DNA of 64,000 bases. Origin: a bacterium (GTDB taxonomy: Bacteria > Patescibacteriota > Saccharimonadia > Saccharimonadales > UBA4665). The stretch spans positions 1 through 64,000 of the forward strand of contig JAJZMC010000009.1 of NCBI GenBank assembly GCA_021803105.1. Direction: 5' to 3'. The position numbers were made by a program, and so were the translations under genes. Below are positions 45,397 through 55,147 of the stretch, piece after piece (position 1 is the first letter of the stretch; each line of letters begins with the position of its first letter). Under the pieces are notes generated by a model. That model was not told where the DNA came from, ran no database searches, and was given only the letters and a program-made list of their open reading frames with translations.

Positions 45397-45842
45397 TTTT
45401 TAGCTTCCTCTACTTTGTTAGAAGGTGTTTTAATTGTCGTTTTTGTAGCTGCAACATTATCGGGTACAATCTCTTGATTCTTTAAATCATCAACAAATGA
45501 AATTTTAGCAAGTTGCGTATTATCCCCTTGTCTCATTTTAGTTTTAACAATTCTAAGATGACCACTTTGACGAGAAGTTAATTTAGGAGCAATCTCATCA
45601 ACTAGCTTATGAGCACTTGAAACTGTTTGTAGTTTTGCTATAACCTGCCTACGATTGTGTAAGGAGTTATTTTTAGCTTTAGTTATTAATTTTTCAACAT
45701 AAGGTAAAACCTCTTTGGCTTTAGGTAAAGTTGTCTCAATAGATTCATATTTTATTAAAGAGTCAGCTAAACCCTTAATAAGAGCGTTCCTCTGATCTTT
45801 TTCTCTGTGAAATTTTCTTCCTTTATATCCATGACGATGCAT
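45393..45842 (-). CDS. rplQ: 50S ribosomal protein L17
   Basis: 149 residues. MHRHGYKGRKFHREKDQRNALIKGLADSL identifies L17. The last ~35 residues (VPDNVAATKTTIKTPSNKVEE...) extend beyond the ~115-residue core. 1 bp after rpoA. Confidence 0.96.
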   Translation of the reverse strand: MHRHGYKGRKFHREKDQRNALIKGLADSLIKYESIETTLPKAKEVLPYVEKLITKAKNNSLHNRRQVIAKLQTVSSAHKLVDEIAPKLTSRQSGHLRIVKTKMRQGDNTQLAKISFVDDLKNQEIVPDNVAATKTTIKTPSNKVEEAKK

Positions 45843-45843
45843 A

Positions 45844-46803
45844 TTAAAGCTCCAATTCTGCTAACTTTTCTTTTACTTCATCGAGAGCACGGCTACCAAA
45901 TCCTTTTAAATCTTTTAGTTCAGCATCATTTAAAGCAAACAGATCTTTAATAGTATGAATATCATTGTTAACAAGTGCATTAGTAGTACGAGCTGATAAG
46001 TTTAAATCCTCAATTGAAGTGTTAAGTAAAGAATTCTCATCTTCTGGGTTCAATGAATCTGAATTAGCAGCATCAATATCATTATTAAATTCATCTTCTT
46101 CTACTTTTGGAACTATTCTTGTCTTGCCCGCTAAAGCGGTGTATTGATTAATCAAAATAGCTGCTGCTTCTTCAAATGCATCACGTGGCGTAATTGAACC
46201 ATCTGTATCAATAGTAATTAATAATTTATCTAAATCTGTTGCTTGCCCGACACGAGTGTTTTCAACCTTATATCTAACTCTAAGAACGGGACTATAAATA
46301 GCATCGACTGCGATCATGTCGCTTGGTTTTTTTATTGTACTTTCCTCAATAGTTCTATATCCCCTACCTATCTCTACTACTAAATCAATAACAAGTTCTG
46401 CCTTATCGTCATCAATATTAGCGATAACATGATCATGATTAACTATTTCAACATCAGCATCAGATGTTATATCTTTACAAGTTACAACGCCCTTACCCTT
46501 TTTACTCAATCTAAGAACATGTTTTTCATCACCATACACTCGGAAACGGATTCCTTTAATATTCTGCATTATGTCTACAATATCTTCTTTTACACCAGGA
46601 ATATCGGTAAATTCATGTGTAACACCTTCTACCTTAAAAGCCGTAACTGCAGCTCCAGAAATACTTGATAACAAAACTCTCCTAAGGGAATTACCAAGGG
46701 TGTTACCATAACCGCTATGAAGGGGTTCAATAATAAAAGTAGCACTTGTATCGGTATGATCACTTACATCGATTATATTTGGTGTGTATATATTATTTGA
46801 CAT
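45844..46803 (-). CDS. rpoA: DNA-directed RNA polymerase subunit alpha
   Basis: 319 residues with both domains. The NTD (SGYGNTLGNSLRRVLLSSISGAAVTAFKVEGV) drives dimerisation and beta/beta-prime binding. The CTD (IEDLNLSARTTNALVNNDIHTIKDLF; GFGSRALDEVKEKL) binds UP elements and activators. An acidic linker (residues ~230-255) joins them. It lies in the standard rpsK-rpsD-rpoA-rplQ order. Confidence 0.97.
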   Translation of the reverse strand: MSNNIYTPNIIDVSDHTDTSATFIIEPLHSGYGNTLGNSLRRVLLSSISGAAVTAFKVEGVTHEFTDIPGVKEDIVDIMQNIKGIRFRVYGDEKHVLRLSKKGKGVVTCKDITSDADVEIVNHDHVIANIDDDKAELVIDLVVEIGRGYRTIEESTIKKPSDMIAVDAIYSPVLRVRYKVENTRVGQATDLDKLLITIDTDGSITPRDAFEEAAAILINQYTALAGKTRIVPKVEEDEFNNDIDAANSDSLNPEDENSLLNTSIEDLNLSARTTNALVNNDIHTIKDLFALNDAELKDLKGFGSRALDEVKEKLAELEL

Positions 46804-46819
46804 TTAACTCTTTCCTCTC

Positions 46820-47443
46820 TTATCGTGAGTAATATTCTACTATTAATTGTTCATTTATATCGACTTCGGCATCGTCTCGACTCGGAATACCGACAACAGA
46901 AATTTCGAATTTTTTTCGGTTAATTTTTAACCAGCTAGGGATTTCAGCAGGAGCAGGACTATTATCATCAATGTGTGTAAAATAACTAGACTTAACTGAT
47001 TTTGGTCGTAATGTAATCTTATCACCGACCTTTAATCGAATAGATGGAATATCTACTCTTATGCCATTAAGTAGGAAATGACCATGAGTAGCTAATTGTC
47101 TAGAAGAACGTCTGGATGGAGCAAAACCAGCCCGATAAATAACGTTGTCTAATCTTTGTTCTAATAATTGTAATAATATTAATCCAGATTGTCCACTAGT
47201 TCGATTAGCTAATTTCATCAAATTTGAAAATTGTTTTTCAAGTAAACCATAAATTCTTTTAACTTTTTGTTTTTCTCGTAATTGAAGAGAGTATTGACTT
47301 CCTCTACCTCCCGATCTTCCTCTAGAATTTGTATTAAATCCAGGCAACACAGATCGTTTGACAAGTGCCTTGTGTGCTTTAGGGTGAAGTGCATAACCTT
47401 CACGTCGACTCATTTTAACAATTGATTGACGTTCTACTGCCAT
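46820..47443 (-). CDS. rpsD: 30S ribosomal protein S4
   Basis: 207 residues. S4 RNA-binding domain near the C-terminal half (EQRLDNVIYRAGFAPSRRSSRQLATHGHFLLNG). The N-terminus lacks the CxxC zinc site found in some S4 proteins. Assembly initiator for the 30S body. 4 bp after rpsK. Confidence 0.96.
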   Translation of the reverse strand: MAVERQSIVKMSRREGYALHPKAHKALVKRSVLPGFNTNSRGRSGGRGSQYSLQLREKQKVKRIYGLLEKQFSNLMKLANRTSGQSGLILLQLLEQRLDNVIYRAGFAPSRRSSRQLATHGHFLLNGIRVDIPSIRLKVGDKITLRPKSVKSSYFTHIDDNSPAPAEIPSWLKINRKKFEISVVGIPSRDDAEVDINEQLIVEYYSR

Positions 47444-47447
47444 AAGA

Positions 47448-47837
47448 TTAAACCCTTCTTGCCTTTCTAGGCCTTACACCACCATGTGCTACACCCGTTT
47501 TATCTGTAATCGATTCAACAACTATATCCAATGTGTTTAACGCTCTAACAGCCGCATCTCTACCCAAGCCAATCCCTTTAATAAAAACGTCTGATTTAAT
47601 AAAACCATACTGTTGTTTTGCGAGTTGACCGGCTTTTTCAGCTGCTACTTGGGCAGCATATGCTGTGCCTTTTTTAGATCCACGAAACCCACAAGCACCA
47701 GAACTCGATGTTGTTAGTACATTCCCGGAATTATCAGTAAAAGTTACTATTGTATTATTAAATGTAGCAAGGACATGAACTTGTCCGCTATTTACAACTT
47801 TTTTTGATTTCTTCTTTTTAACAACTGTATCAGCCAT
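47448..47837 (-). CDS. rpsK: 30S ribosomal protein S11
   Basis: 129 residues. GQVHVLATFNNTIVTFTDNSGNVLTTSSSGACGFRGSKKGTAYA (broken here into family motifs NNTIVTFTD and GFRGSKKGT) and the end GVRPRKARRV are diagnostic. 22 bp after rpsM. Confidence 0.97.
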   Translation of the reverse strand: MADTVVKKKKSKKVVNSGQVHVLATFNNTIVTFTDNSGNVLTTSSSGACGFRGSKKGTAYAAQVAAEKAGQLAKQQYGFIKSDVFIKGIGLGRDAAVRALNTLDIVVESITDKTGVAHGGVRPRKARRV

Positions 47838-47859
47838 ATATAATCCTTACAATCACCTC

Positions 47860-48246
47860 TTAAGTTTTTGATGCTACTTTCTTTGCAGTTCCACCGACGG
47901 TAGTCTTTTTACCTCTTCTAGTTCTAGCATTTGTTTTCGTTCTTTGTCCTCTAGATGGAAGATTAGCACTGTGTCTTAGACCCCGATATGATTTAATGTC
48001 TTTAAGTCGTTTAATATTAGTGGTTATTATACGCTGTAATTCACCTTCAACGATTAAACTTTCATTAATGACGTCTTGTATCTTAGTAATATCATTATCT
48101 GTGAGGTCTTTAACGCGAATTGTTTCATCAATTCCTGTCTTTTTTAGAATATCTCGACTAATCTTTGGTCCAATACCATAAACATAGGTCAACGAAACCC
48201 AAATTTGTTTATCGTTAGGTATTGTAATACCAGAAATTCTAGCCAT
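47860..48246 (-). CDS. rpsM: 30S ribosomal protein S13
   Basis: 128 residues. MARISGITIPNDKQIWVSLTYVYGIG and the basic tail RGQRTKTNARTRRGKKTT, which contacts the P-site tRNA, identify it. Starts 2 bp after the rpmJ stop. Confidence 0.97.
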   Translation of the reverse strand: MARISGITIPNDKQIWVSLTYVYGIGPKISRDILKKTGIDETIRVKDLTDNDITKIQDVINESLIVEGELQRIITTNIKRLKDIKSYRGLRHSANLPSRGQRTKTNARTRRGKKTTVGGTAKKVASKT

Positions 48247-48248
48247 AT

Positions 48249-48365
48249 TTAACCTTGCCTCTGCTTATGCTTAGGCTTTAATTTATTAATAACATAAATT
48301 CGTCCTTTGCGACGGACTATTTTATCATCAGGACTAATTTTTTTAACACTTGCACGCACTTTCAT
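48249..48365 (-). CDS. rpmJ: 50S ribosomal protein L36, cysteine-free
   Basis: 38 residues starting [21 protein letters not shown] and ending KPKHKQRQG, the L36 signature. Cys/His zinc ligands of C+ L36 are replaced (VKKIS.., no Cys). Position between infA and rpsM is canonical. Confidence 0.95.
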   Translation of the reverse strand: MKVRASVKKISPDDKIVRRKGRIYVINKLKPKHKQRQG

Positions 48366-48410
48366 GCGGATCATCATCCTTTCTCGAATTTATGACACAC
48401 TGCTTTATTA

Positions 48411-48632
48411 TTAAGATTTGCGATAGGTTATCCGACCCTTAGTTAGATCGTAAGGTGTCAACTCAACCGTTACGCTGTCACCTGGTACAATACGAATGTA
48501 ATGTTTACGCATCTTACCAGCAACGTGAGCTATAATCTTATGACCATTTTCAAGTTCTACTCTGAATTGAGTACCAGGTAATGTCTCAACGATAGTACCA
48601 TTTAACTCAATTACTTCTTTATTATTAGCCAT
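48411..48632 (-). CDS. infA: Translation initiation factor IF-1
   Basis: 73 residues from the ATG at 48632. A frame extension to 48647 exists, but family alignment starts at [16 protein letters not shown] and the promoter -10 lies just above. OB-fold motifs [31 protein letters not shown] match IF-1. It binds the ribosomal A site during initiation. 45 bp before rpmJ. Confidence 0.96.
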   Translation of the reverse strand: MANNKEVIELNGTIVETLPGTQFRVELENGHKIIAHVAGKMRKHYIRIVPGDSVTVELTPYDLTKGRITYRKS

Positions 48633-48650
48633 AAATATAACAACCATCTA

Positions 48651-48678
48651 ATTATAGCAGTTAATATTTTTTTGTAAA
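48651..48678 (-). promoter_or_regulatory. Promoter of infA and the alpha operon
   Basis: TTTACA (48678-48673), a 16-bp spacer and TATAAT (48656-48651), giving a start near 48644, 12 nt before the infA ATG. An 8-bp-stem inverted repeat AAACTAAC/GTTAGTTT lies just upstream (48693-48700 with 48710-48717). Confidence 0.65.
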
Positions 48679-48803
48679 GTATACTAACCACCAAACTAAC
48701 TTTAATCTAGTTAGTTTATTACTATACTTTGAGTGTACATCAAATAATCTATGTTTCCAAATCTATTATTACTAATTTTAGATCGTTCAGTAATAATTAT
48801 ATC

Positions 48804-50285
48804 TTACGACTGAGCTTTCTTAAATAACAAACTTTTAAGTCGTTTAGTTTTTTTATCTGGTGATTTCTCATCATGAAAAAAATCAGCTTCAGTATAATTA
48901 TCATAAGTTACCATATAAGCACGGGATTCAATTGCACGCAAAGTTTGTAATGCAACTGAAACCAAAATTAAAATTGATGTCCCACCGACCGTTATACTGA
49001 CTGTGACAAATAATTGAGCTAAAATAGGCATCAAAGCTAGTATCCCTAAACTCAAAGCACCAAAAAGGGTTAATCGATTAACTATCTTAGATAGATATTT
49101 TTCAGTCTGGACACCAGATCGTACATTTTCGATAAATCCGCCCTGTTTATGTAAGTTCTCGGCAATTTCCTGAGCATTGAACGTAATCGAAGTATAAAAA
49201 TATGTAAAAACAAAGACTAATAAAAAGTATGCCGCAGGATATATGTAAGCAATTAAACCCTCAGTTTTAAAGCTAGTCGCGGATGGAGCAGAAAACCAAG
49301 TAACTAATTTAAGACCAATAGCCGCCCAATTAGAACCATGTACTCCTTCTAACAATTGACCAACGAAACTTGGTACACTTAAAAAGGCAACAGCAAAAAT
49401 GATTGGTATAACACCCGCAGTTATAAGTTTAATTGGTAGTACGGTTGTAACACCACCATAAGCTCTATTACCCTGAACACGTTTCGCGTAATTTACTGTC
49501 AGATTTCGTGAAGCTTCATTTAACATCACTACCAGGTAAGTAACTAGCAAAATTGAGCCGATAACTATAACGGCGTAATAAAAGGTAGTTCTAGAAAAAG
49601 GTAATAAAATATTAAATATATGCCAGTCCGGACGTTTACCGACCGAATTTATAATATTTGATATATTAGCCGGTAAGCTACTAACAATTCCGACTGTAAT
49701 AATAAGAGATATTCCATTACCGATACTTTGTTCTGTAATTAACTCACCTAGCCACATTAATAACATTGAGCCTCCGGTTAAAGCACTGACCATTAACACC
49801 CACTGCATTAATGAAGCATTAGCAGTAATATTGCTAATACCGCCAATACTTTGAGCGGCTTGTTTAATTAAAAAGATTGATCCAATTGATTGAATAATAG
49901 CTAACGGAAAAGTTAAAATTCGGGTGTACTGATTAATTTTCTTTTGACCGAATTCACCATCCTTATGAAGAGCTTCTAGTTTAGGAATAGCTTTTGTCAG
50001 TAATTGCATAATAATTGAAGCATTAATATACGGACCAAGTCCAGCAATCATAATAGAAAAATTAGCAAGTGCACCCCCAGACAAAACGTTAATAAAATTT
50101 AGTAATTGTGGAGCGTGTGAAGAACTAAAAAGATTTTGTAATACCTGATGTAAAGTTTGTGCATTAGCAATTGGAACTGGTATTTGAGCTAAAACTCGAA
50201 AAACAATAATAATACCAGCGACAGCCAAGATACGATTTCTCATATCTTTCTCTTTTAATGAGCGCCAAATTACTTTCCAATTCAT
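48804..50285 (-). CDS. secY: Preprotein translocase subunit SecY
   Basis: 493 residues, with ten membrane segments and the family signatures PIPIANAQTL, GLGPYINASIIMQLL and YTSITFNAQEIAENLHKQGGFI. It forms the protein-conducting channel with SecE (22196-22612). The C-terminal ~35 residues (YTEADFFHDEKSPDKKTKRLK) are a charged extension. No adk or map follows it, unlike the classical spc-alpha junction. 54 bp after rplO. Confidence 0.97.
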   Translation of the reverse strand: MNWKVIWRSLKEKDMRNRILAVAGIIIVFRVLAQIPVPIANAQTLHQVLQNLFSSSHAPQLLNFINVLSGGALANFSIMIAGLGPYINASIIMQLLTKAIPKLEALHKDGEFGQKKINQYTRILTFPLAIIQSIGSIFLIKQAAQSIGGISNITANASLMQWVLMVSALTGGSMLLMWLGELITEQSIGNGISLIITVGIVSSLPANISNIINSVGKRPDWHIFNILLPFSRTTFYYAVIVIGSILLVTYLVVMLNEASRNLTVNYAKRVQGNRAYGGVTTVLPIKLITAGVIPIIFAVAFLSVPSFVGQLLEGVHGSNWAAIGLKLVTWFSAPSATSFKTEGLIAYIYPAAYFLLVFVFTYFYTSITFNAQEIAENLHKQGGFIENVRSGVQTEKYLSKIVNRLTLFGALSLGILALMPILAQLFVTVSITVGGTSILILVSVALQTLRAIESRAYMVTYDNYTEADFFHDEKSPDKKTKRLKSLLFKKAQS

Positions 50286-50339
50286 CTATAACAATTCTTA
50301 TTTTACTATTAATATTCTACGATAATTAAAATATAAAAA

Positions 50340-50801
50340 CTATTTAGTTTTCTTTAATCGAGCAATTCTGTCAACTTTTTCAAATGATCCACCTAATTCT
50401 TCAATACTATCAATAGCTTTCTGACTAGCCCCGGTAAGTTTTACTATTAATTTTTTCTTAACAGGTAAATCAAATAATAATTTAACTTTAACATGAGGAT
50501 TTGGTAATAGACCTGATTCAAATAGAGAATTAGCATCAATTACAGAATTTTTTAAAGTAGATAATTGACTTGTGCTGACAATTATAGGTTTAATGATATG
50601 ACTTCTAAAACCCGGTAACTTAGGTAATTGTTGCATTAGAGGATTTTGACCACCACTAAATCCTGGTTTACTATTCGAACCAGTTCGGGATTTTTGACCT
50701 TTCGTGCCACGGCCAGCTGTCTTGCCTTGACCTGCACTAATGCCACGTCCTAATCTACGCTTATTTTTAACCTTATTTACTTTAAGTTCATTAAACTTCA
50801 T
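50340..50801 (-). CDS. rplO: 50S ribosomal protein L15
   Basis: 153 residues. KRRLGRGISAGQGKTAGRGTKGQKSR plus FSGGQNPLMQQLPKLPGF is the L15 signature. It follows rpsE directly (4-bp overlap) with no rpmD in between. Confidence 0.96.
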   Translation of the reverse strand: MKFNELKVNKVKNKRRLGRGISAGQGKTAGRGTKGQKSRTGSNSKPGFSGGQNPLMQQLPKLPGFRSHIIKPIIVSTSQLSTLKNSVIDANSLFESGLLPNPHVKVKLLFDLPVKKKLIVKLTGASQKAIDSIEELGGSFEKVDRIARLKKTK

Positions 50802-51331
50802 ACTCTACCTCTTTTTTTATTAGTAACCTCTTTACTCTGTGAAGTAATCCATTGATCAGCAGGTACTAATAACTTTAAAGCTGCAATTGTAGCATAAGCT
50901 GTATTGACTTTATTTGATGAACCAAGTGATTTACTAAGAACGTTATGCAAACCACCAACTTCTAAAATAGTTCTAACTACACCTCCAGCGATTAGCCCAG
51001 TACCTGCAGTCGCAGGCTTTAGTAAAATATTAGAGCCACCAGTTTTAGCCTGAACATCATGCGGTAAAGTTCCTTTATGTATTGGAATAATTATTAGGTT
51101 TTTCTTCGCTACTTCAGCAGCCTTAGTAACTGCTGACGTAACATCAGCTCCTTTTGCAATACCAATGCCAACTTGACTTTTATTATCACCAACAACAACC
51201 AAGGCTCGAAATCTAAAACGACGACCACCTTTAACAACTCGAGCTACACGACCAATTTCAAGTGTTCTTTCTTCAAATATTTTTTCTTGAACGACATTAT
51301 CGTTTTTTTTAGACATTTTACTTTCTACCAT
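50798..51331 (-). CDS. rpsE: 30S ribosomal protein S5
   Basis: 177 residues. RVARVVKGGRRFRFRALVVVGD with GIGIAKGADVTSAVTKA and LLKPATAGTGLIAGGVVRTILE identify S5, which acts in decoding accuracy. Starts directly after the rplR stop. Confidence 0.97.
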   Translation of the reverse strand: MVESKMSKKNDNVVQEKIFEERTLEIGRVARVVKGGRRFRFRALVVVGDNKSQVGIGIAKGADVTSAVTKAAEVAKKNLIIIPIHKGTLPHDVQAKTGGSNILLKPATAGTGLIAGGVVRTILEVGGLHNVLSKSLGSSNKVNTAYATIAALKLLVPADQWITSQSKEVTNKKRGRV

Positions 51332-51688
51332 TTAAAACTCCAATCCAGTAGTTCTAGCCGCATCAGCTAGAATCTTAATTCTACCATGATAATTTTTACC
51401 GTTTCTATCAAATACAACTTTTTTATAACCAGCCTTAAGAGCTTTTTTAGCTATTTCTTGACCAACATATTCAGCTTTTTTTGATAAATTATTAACTAAT
51501 TTTGTTTTACCGACTGTTGTTGCATAGACCAAAGTTATATTATTATCATCATTAATCAATTGAGCACTTACATGCTTAATTGATATATGAACAGACAATC
51601 TCGGTCGTTGGTCGGTACCATGAATAATACTACGAATTCGTTTTTTACGTAATAATTGATGCTTTAATTTAACAGTTAGTTTACTCAT
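51332..51688 (-). CDS. rplR: 50S ribosomal protein L18
   Basis: 118 residues. RPRLSVHISIKHVSAQLIND, YVGQEIAKKALKAGYKKVVFDRNG and HGRIKILADAARTTGLEF are L18; binds 5S rRNA. 2 bp after rplF. Confidence 0.96.
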   Translation of the reverse strand: MSKLTVKLKHQLLRKKRIRSIIHGTDQRPRLSVHISIKHVSAQLINDDNNITLVYATTVGKTKLVNNLSKKAEYVGQEIAKKALKAGYKKVVFDRNGKNYHGRIKILADAARTTGLEF

Positions 51689-51690
51689 AC

Positions 51691-52230
51691 TTATTTATCC
51701 TTACCGCTTTTACCGCTTTTACGTATAATATGTTCACCGACATATTTTATACCTTTACCCTTATAAGGTTCAGGTTTTTTCAGTTTTCTAATATCAGCTG
51801 CCACTTGTCCGACTTTTTGCTTAGATATACCATTAACTGTTATAACGTTTTGTTCTGTGGTGATTTGTATATCTTTAGGCACTTTATATAAAACATCGTG
51901 AGATAAACCAATGCTTAAATTTAAATCAGTACCTTTCATAGCAATTTTATAACCAACACCATTAATCTCTAATTTTTTTTCAAAACCTTCTGTAACACCA
52001 ATTACCATATTATTAATTAGTGCTCTCATTAATCCATGCTTAGCTCTGATTTTTGGTAAATCAGAATTACGTTTAACTGTTAGTAAATTATCCTTTATGT
52101 CAACAGATATATCTAGCAAAGTAGCTGTTGATAATTGACCTTTTTTCCCGACTACCAAAATCGTATCAGGATCGACAGTTATTGTCACACCTTCTGGTAT
52201 TTTGATAGGTAGTTTTCCTATTCGACTCAT
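51691..52230 (-). CDS. rplF: 50S ribosomal protein L6
   Basis: 179 residues. MSRIGKLPIKIPEGVTITV, MVIGVTEGFEKKLEINGVGYK and the end PEPYKGKGIKYVGEHIIRKSGK mark L6. Two duplicated RNA-binding domains. 24 bp after rpsH. Confidence 0.97.
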   Translation of the reverse strand: MSRIGKLPIKIPEGVTITVDPDTILVVGKKGQLSTATLLDISVDIKDNLLTVKRNSDLPKIRAKHGLMRALINNMVIGVTEGFEKKLEINGVGYKIAMKGTDLNLSIGLSHDVLYKVPKDIQITTEQNVITVNGISKQKVGQVAADIRKLKKPEPYKGKGIKYVGEHIIRKSGKSGKDK

Positions 52231-52254
52231 AATACTTTCCTTACTATTCTTATA

Positions 52255-52662
52255 TTAATAAACCTGACAAATAATCTCACCACCCAAATTACGTGACTTA
52301 GCAATGTCGCCAGTCATAATACCTTGTGAAGTAGAAATAATTATTATCCCTCTACCTTTTTTAACTAACGGGATTTCCTTAGAGGAAACATAAACTCTTC
52401 GACCCGGTTTAGACACTCTCTTAATATCTGTAATTACTGAATTAGCAGAAACATCGTTAATTTTAATTTTTAATAATTGACCAACAGACGGTAATTTGAC
52501 AACCTCAACGTTATTTAAAAAGTTACTATCCTTCAAAAGTTTCGCGATTGATTCTTTAATTTTGCTATGAGGTAGTATCACTTCGTTTTTACTAACTAAA
52601 ATAGCATTGCGAATACGAGTCAACATATCAGCGATCGGATCAGTAGTAGTTTTACTCATCAT
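52255..52662 (-). CDS. rpsH: 30S ribosomal protein S8
   Basis: 135 residues. DPIADMLTRIRNAI and the end GIIIISTSQGIMTGDIAKSRNLGGEIICQVY are diagnostic. In E. coli S8 represses its operon. An internal start 3 nt later (MSKTTTD) is equally possible. 10 bp after rpsN. Confidence 0.96.
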   Translation of the reverse strand: MMSKTTTDPIADMLTRIRNAILVSKNEVILPHSKIKESIAKLLKDSNFLNNVEVVKLPSVGQLLKIKINDVSANSVITDIKRVSKPGRRVYVSSKEIPLVKKGRGIIIISTSQGIMTGDIAKSRNLGGEIICQVY

Positions 52663-52672
52663 TTACTCCTTA

Positions 52673-52942
52673 TTACCAACTAGCCTTAGTTATACCAGGG
52701 ATTTCACCTTTAGAAGCATGTTCTCTAAATGAAATTCTAGATAAACCAAATTGCCTCATATATCCCCTAGGACGACCTGTTTCTATGCAACGATTAGTTA
52801 ACCGAGTTCTTGAAGAATTTCTAGGCAATAAGGCTAATCCTTCCAAATCACCGATTTTTTTAAGTTCAACTCGTTTAGCAGCATACTTTGCAATCATCAT
52901 TTTACGTTTTTCATCTCGAGCAATTATTGATTTTTTAGCCAT
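52673..52942 (-). CDS. rpsN: 30S ribosomal protein S14, cysteine-free
   Basis: 89 residues. [20 protein letters not shown] with [25 protein letters not shown] is S14. It lacks the four-Cys zinc knuckle. A GGAGATAAAGTA module precedes the ATG, and the ATG overlaps the rplE stop. Confidence 0.96.
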   Translation of the reverse strand: MAKKSIIARDEKRKMMIAKYAAKRVELKKIGDLEGLALLPRNSSRTRLTNRCIETGRPRGYMRQFGLSRISFREHASKGEIPGITKASW

Positions 52943-53523
52943 TACTTTATCTCCTTTTCAAAAGGCATACCAAATTTTTTTAATAATATTAAATTATGTT
53001 CAGGATTTTTTGCCTTAAATACAAAATTTACTTGCAAACCATGAGCTACGATTGTTTCATCAAATGTTAATTCTGGAAAAACAGATTGGTCTACTAAACC
53101 TAAGCTATAATTACCTTGTTTATCAAAGGCTTTAACGCTTACACCATGAAAATCTCTTAGACGAGGAAGTACAATGTTGATCAAACGATCCAAAAAATCA
53201 TACATGCGATCTTTTCTTAAAGTAACTTTAATACCTATTTGATTGCCTTCTCGTAATTTAAAACTGGCGATTGATTTTTTAGCCATCGTAGGCACCGGTG
53301 CTTGTCCAGTAATTTTCGTAAGTGTATTAACAGCTGCGTCTATAACTTTTTTATCATCTTTAGATTTACCGAGCCCAGAGTTAATAACAATCTTGTCAAG
53401 TTTTGGAACTTCAAAAAGATTAGAAACTTTAAGTTCAGTCATTAATTCTGGTACTATAACTGTCATATATAATTGGTATAAACGAGAACGAGTAGTTAAC
53501 ATTTTATCAGCTTTTTTAACCAT
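52942..53523 (-). CDS. rplE: 50S ribosomal protein L5
   Basis: 193 residues. [46 protein letters not shown] and [20 protein letters not shown] are L5; 5S rRNA and P-site tRNA contact. Same GGAGATAAAGTA start module. 1-base overlap with rplX. Confidence 0.97.
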   Translation of the reverse strand: MVKKADKMLTTRSRLYQLYMTVIVPELMTELKVSNLFEVPKLDKIVINSGLGKSKDDKKVIDAAVNTLTKITGQAPVPTMAKKSIASFKLREGNQIGIKVTLRKDRMYDFLDRLINIVLPRLRDFHGVSVKAFDKQGNYSLGLVDQSVFPELTFDETIVAHGLQVNFVFKAKNPEHNLILLKKFGMPFEKEIK

Positions 53524-53855
53524 TACTTTATCTCCTTAGACGAGATTTTATAAACACGAATTTTCTTAGTACCATCATCAGATATTTTATAACCAATACG
53601 GCTTGGTTTCTTAGTCTCAGGGTCTAAAATACTAACTTTAGAAACATATATCGGTTTTATAACTTCTAATATTGTACCTTGAGGGTAGGCTTTGTTGGGT
53701 TTAATATGCTTTTTAACTATATTAATGCCATCAACCGTTACCTTATTTTCTCTGGGATGAACAGATAAAATTTTACCAGTTTTTCCTTTATCTTTACCAG
53801 CTCGAATAATGACTAAATCATCTTTCTTTAAACGAATTTTATATTGTCCTAACAT
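53523..53855 (-). CDS. rplX: 50S ribosomal protein L24
   Basis: 110 residues. KOW motif in DDLVIIRAGKDKGKTGKILSVHP, then VDGINIVKKHIKP. Assembly initiator of the 50S. 1-base overlap with rplN. Confidence 0.96.
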   Translation of the reverse strand: MLGQYKIRLKKDDLVIIRAGKDKGKTGKILSVHPRENKVTVDGINIVKKHIKPNKAYPQGTILEVIKPIYVSKVSILDPETKKPSRIGYKISDDGTKKIRVYKISSKEIK

Positions 53856-54223
53856 TACAAAACCTCCGGTGCTAAACTAATAATTTTAGCATAGCCTAAT
53901 TCTCTTAATTCTCTCGGTACAGGCCCAAAAATTCTAGTGGCTTTAGGTAATTTATCGTCTCCGATAATAACAGCTGCATTATCGTCAAATTTAATAGTTG
54001 AACCATCAGATCGCCTAATCTGATCTTTAGTTCTAACTACTACCGCTCGGACAACAGTCTTTCTCTTAACAACACCACTTGGATTAGCCTGTTTAACAGT
54101 AGCAACTATCATATCACCAACTCTGGCATATCTCTTTCTTGTTCCGCCTAGGACTCTAATACATAAGATTTCTTTGGCTCCAGAATTATCACAAACTGTT
54201 AATCTTGATTCTTGTTGGATCAT
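53855..54223 (-). CDS. rplN: 50S ribosomal protein L14
   Basis: 122 residues. [27 protein letters not shown] and the end [24 protein letters not shown] are diagnostic. 4-bp overlap with rpsQ. Confidence 0.97.
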   Translation of the reverse strand: MIQQESRLTVCDNSGAKEILCIRVLGGTRKRYARVGDMIVATVKQANPSGVVKRKTVVRAVVVRTKDQIRRSDGSTIKFDDNAAVIIGDDKLPKATRIFGPVPRELRELGYAKIISLAPEVL

Positions 54224-54531
54224 GACTTTTCTCCAGCTTCTTCGGTTTTTGTATCATCATTTTTAAGAATACTTAAATCATCAGATCTAAGCGTTGGTTT
54301 AGCAATAATTTTATCTAAAACGTGTCGTTTCTTAGCGCTTAATGGTCTAGATTCACTAATAATTACCCTATCACCAATCTGTGCTTCATTCTTTTCATCA
54401 TGAGCCATAAACTTTGTACTGACTTTATATTGTTTGCGATACAAAGGATGAATTTTTTTTGATAATACTGTGACGACAATTGTTTTATCACTTTTATTAG
54501 AAGAGACGATACCGGTTATTGTTTTAGCCAT
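54220..54531 (-). CDS. rpsQ: 30S ribosomal protein S17
   Basis: 103 residues. [25 protein letters not shown] and [23 protein letters not shown] are S17. The last ~18 residues are an acidic extension. 1-base overlap with rpmC; same GGAGATAAAGTA start module. Confidence 0.96.
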   Translation of the reverse strand: MAKTITGIVSSNKSDKTIVVTVLSKKIHPLYRKQYKVSTKFMAHDEKNEAQIGDRVIISESRPLSAKKRHVLDKIIAKPTLRSDDLSILKNDDTKTEEAGEKS

Positions 54532-54731
54532 TACTTTATCTCCTTTAATAATTGCTCTGAAAGAACAGTTAATACTCTAGCAAGCTCTTTCCTTTTTAAC
54601 TTAATACTTCTTAGGTTAGTTAATTGACCAACTCTAAGTTGATGCTTCAGATTGTATATTTCTTCTCTTAATTTAACACTTTCCTGAGATAATTCTGGTG
54701 TAGATAATTTTCGAATATCAGCTATTTTCAT
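54531..54731 (-). CDS. rpmC: 50S ribosomal protein L29
   Basis: 66 residues. MKIADIRKLSTPELSQESVKLREEIYNLKHQL with a helical hairpin matches L29, near the polypeptide exit. 1 bp after rplP. Confidence 0.96.
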   Translation of the reverse strand: MKIADIRKLSTPELSQESVKLREEIYNLKHQLRVGQLTNLRSIKLKRKELARVLTVLSEQLLKEIK

Positions 54732-54732
54732 T

Positions 54733-55146
54733 TTAGAGTTCTCCTCTAATCAAAAACTTAGTTTTAATAGGTAATTTATGAGCCGCTAATCGCATAGCTT
54801 CACGGGCCACTACTTCATCAACACCTTGCATTTCAAATAATATTGTACCTGGTTTAACTTTAGCAACAAAAAATTCTGGATTACCTTTACCACTACCCAT
54901 TTTAGTATCAAGTGGTTTTCTAGTTACAGGTATGTGAGGGAATATTCGTATCCATATTTTACCGCCTCTTTTAATATAACGAGTCATAGCCTGTCTAGAA
55001 GCTTCGATCTGACGAGAAGTTATTCTTTCGTGTTCCATTGCCATTAAACCAAAGTCTCCAAAAGCAACATAGTTACCAGTACTGGCAACACCATTAATTC
55101 TGCCTTTTCTAACTTTTCTAAATTTAGTTTTCTTAGGAAGTAACAT
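54733..55146 (-). CDS. rplP: 50S ribosomal protein L16
   Basis: 137 residues from the ATG at 55146. An upstream extension to 55224 lies inside rpsC and encodes non-family sequence, so it is not used. [46 protein letters not shown] and [23 protein letters not shown] identify L16. Confidence 0.97.
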   Translation of the reverse strand: MLLPKKTKFRKVRKGRINGVASTGNYVAFGDFGLMAMEHERITSRQIEASRQAMTRYIKRGGKIWIRIFPHIPVTRKPLDTKMGSGKGNPEFFVAKVKPGTILFEMQGVDEVVAREAMRLAAHKLPIKTKFLIRGEL

Positions 55147-55147
55147 C

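Noticed and set aside
48765-48797. Terminator after secY (ATTATTACT/AGTAATAAT)
   Set aside because: The stem is A/T only, the loop is ~14 nt and no T-run follows, so termination is not supported.
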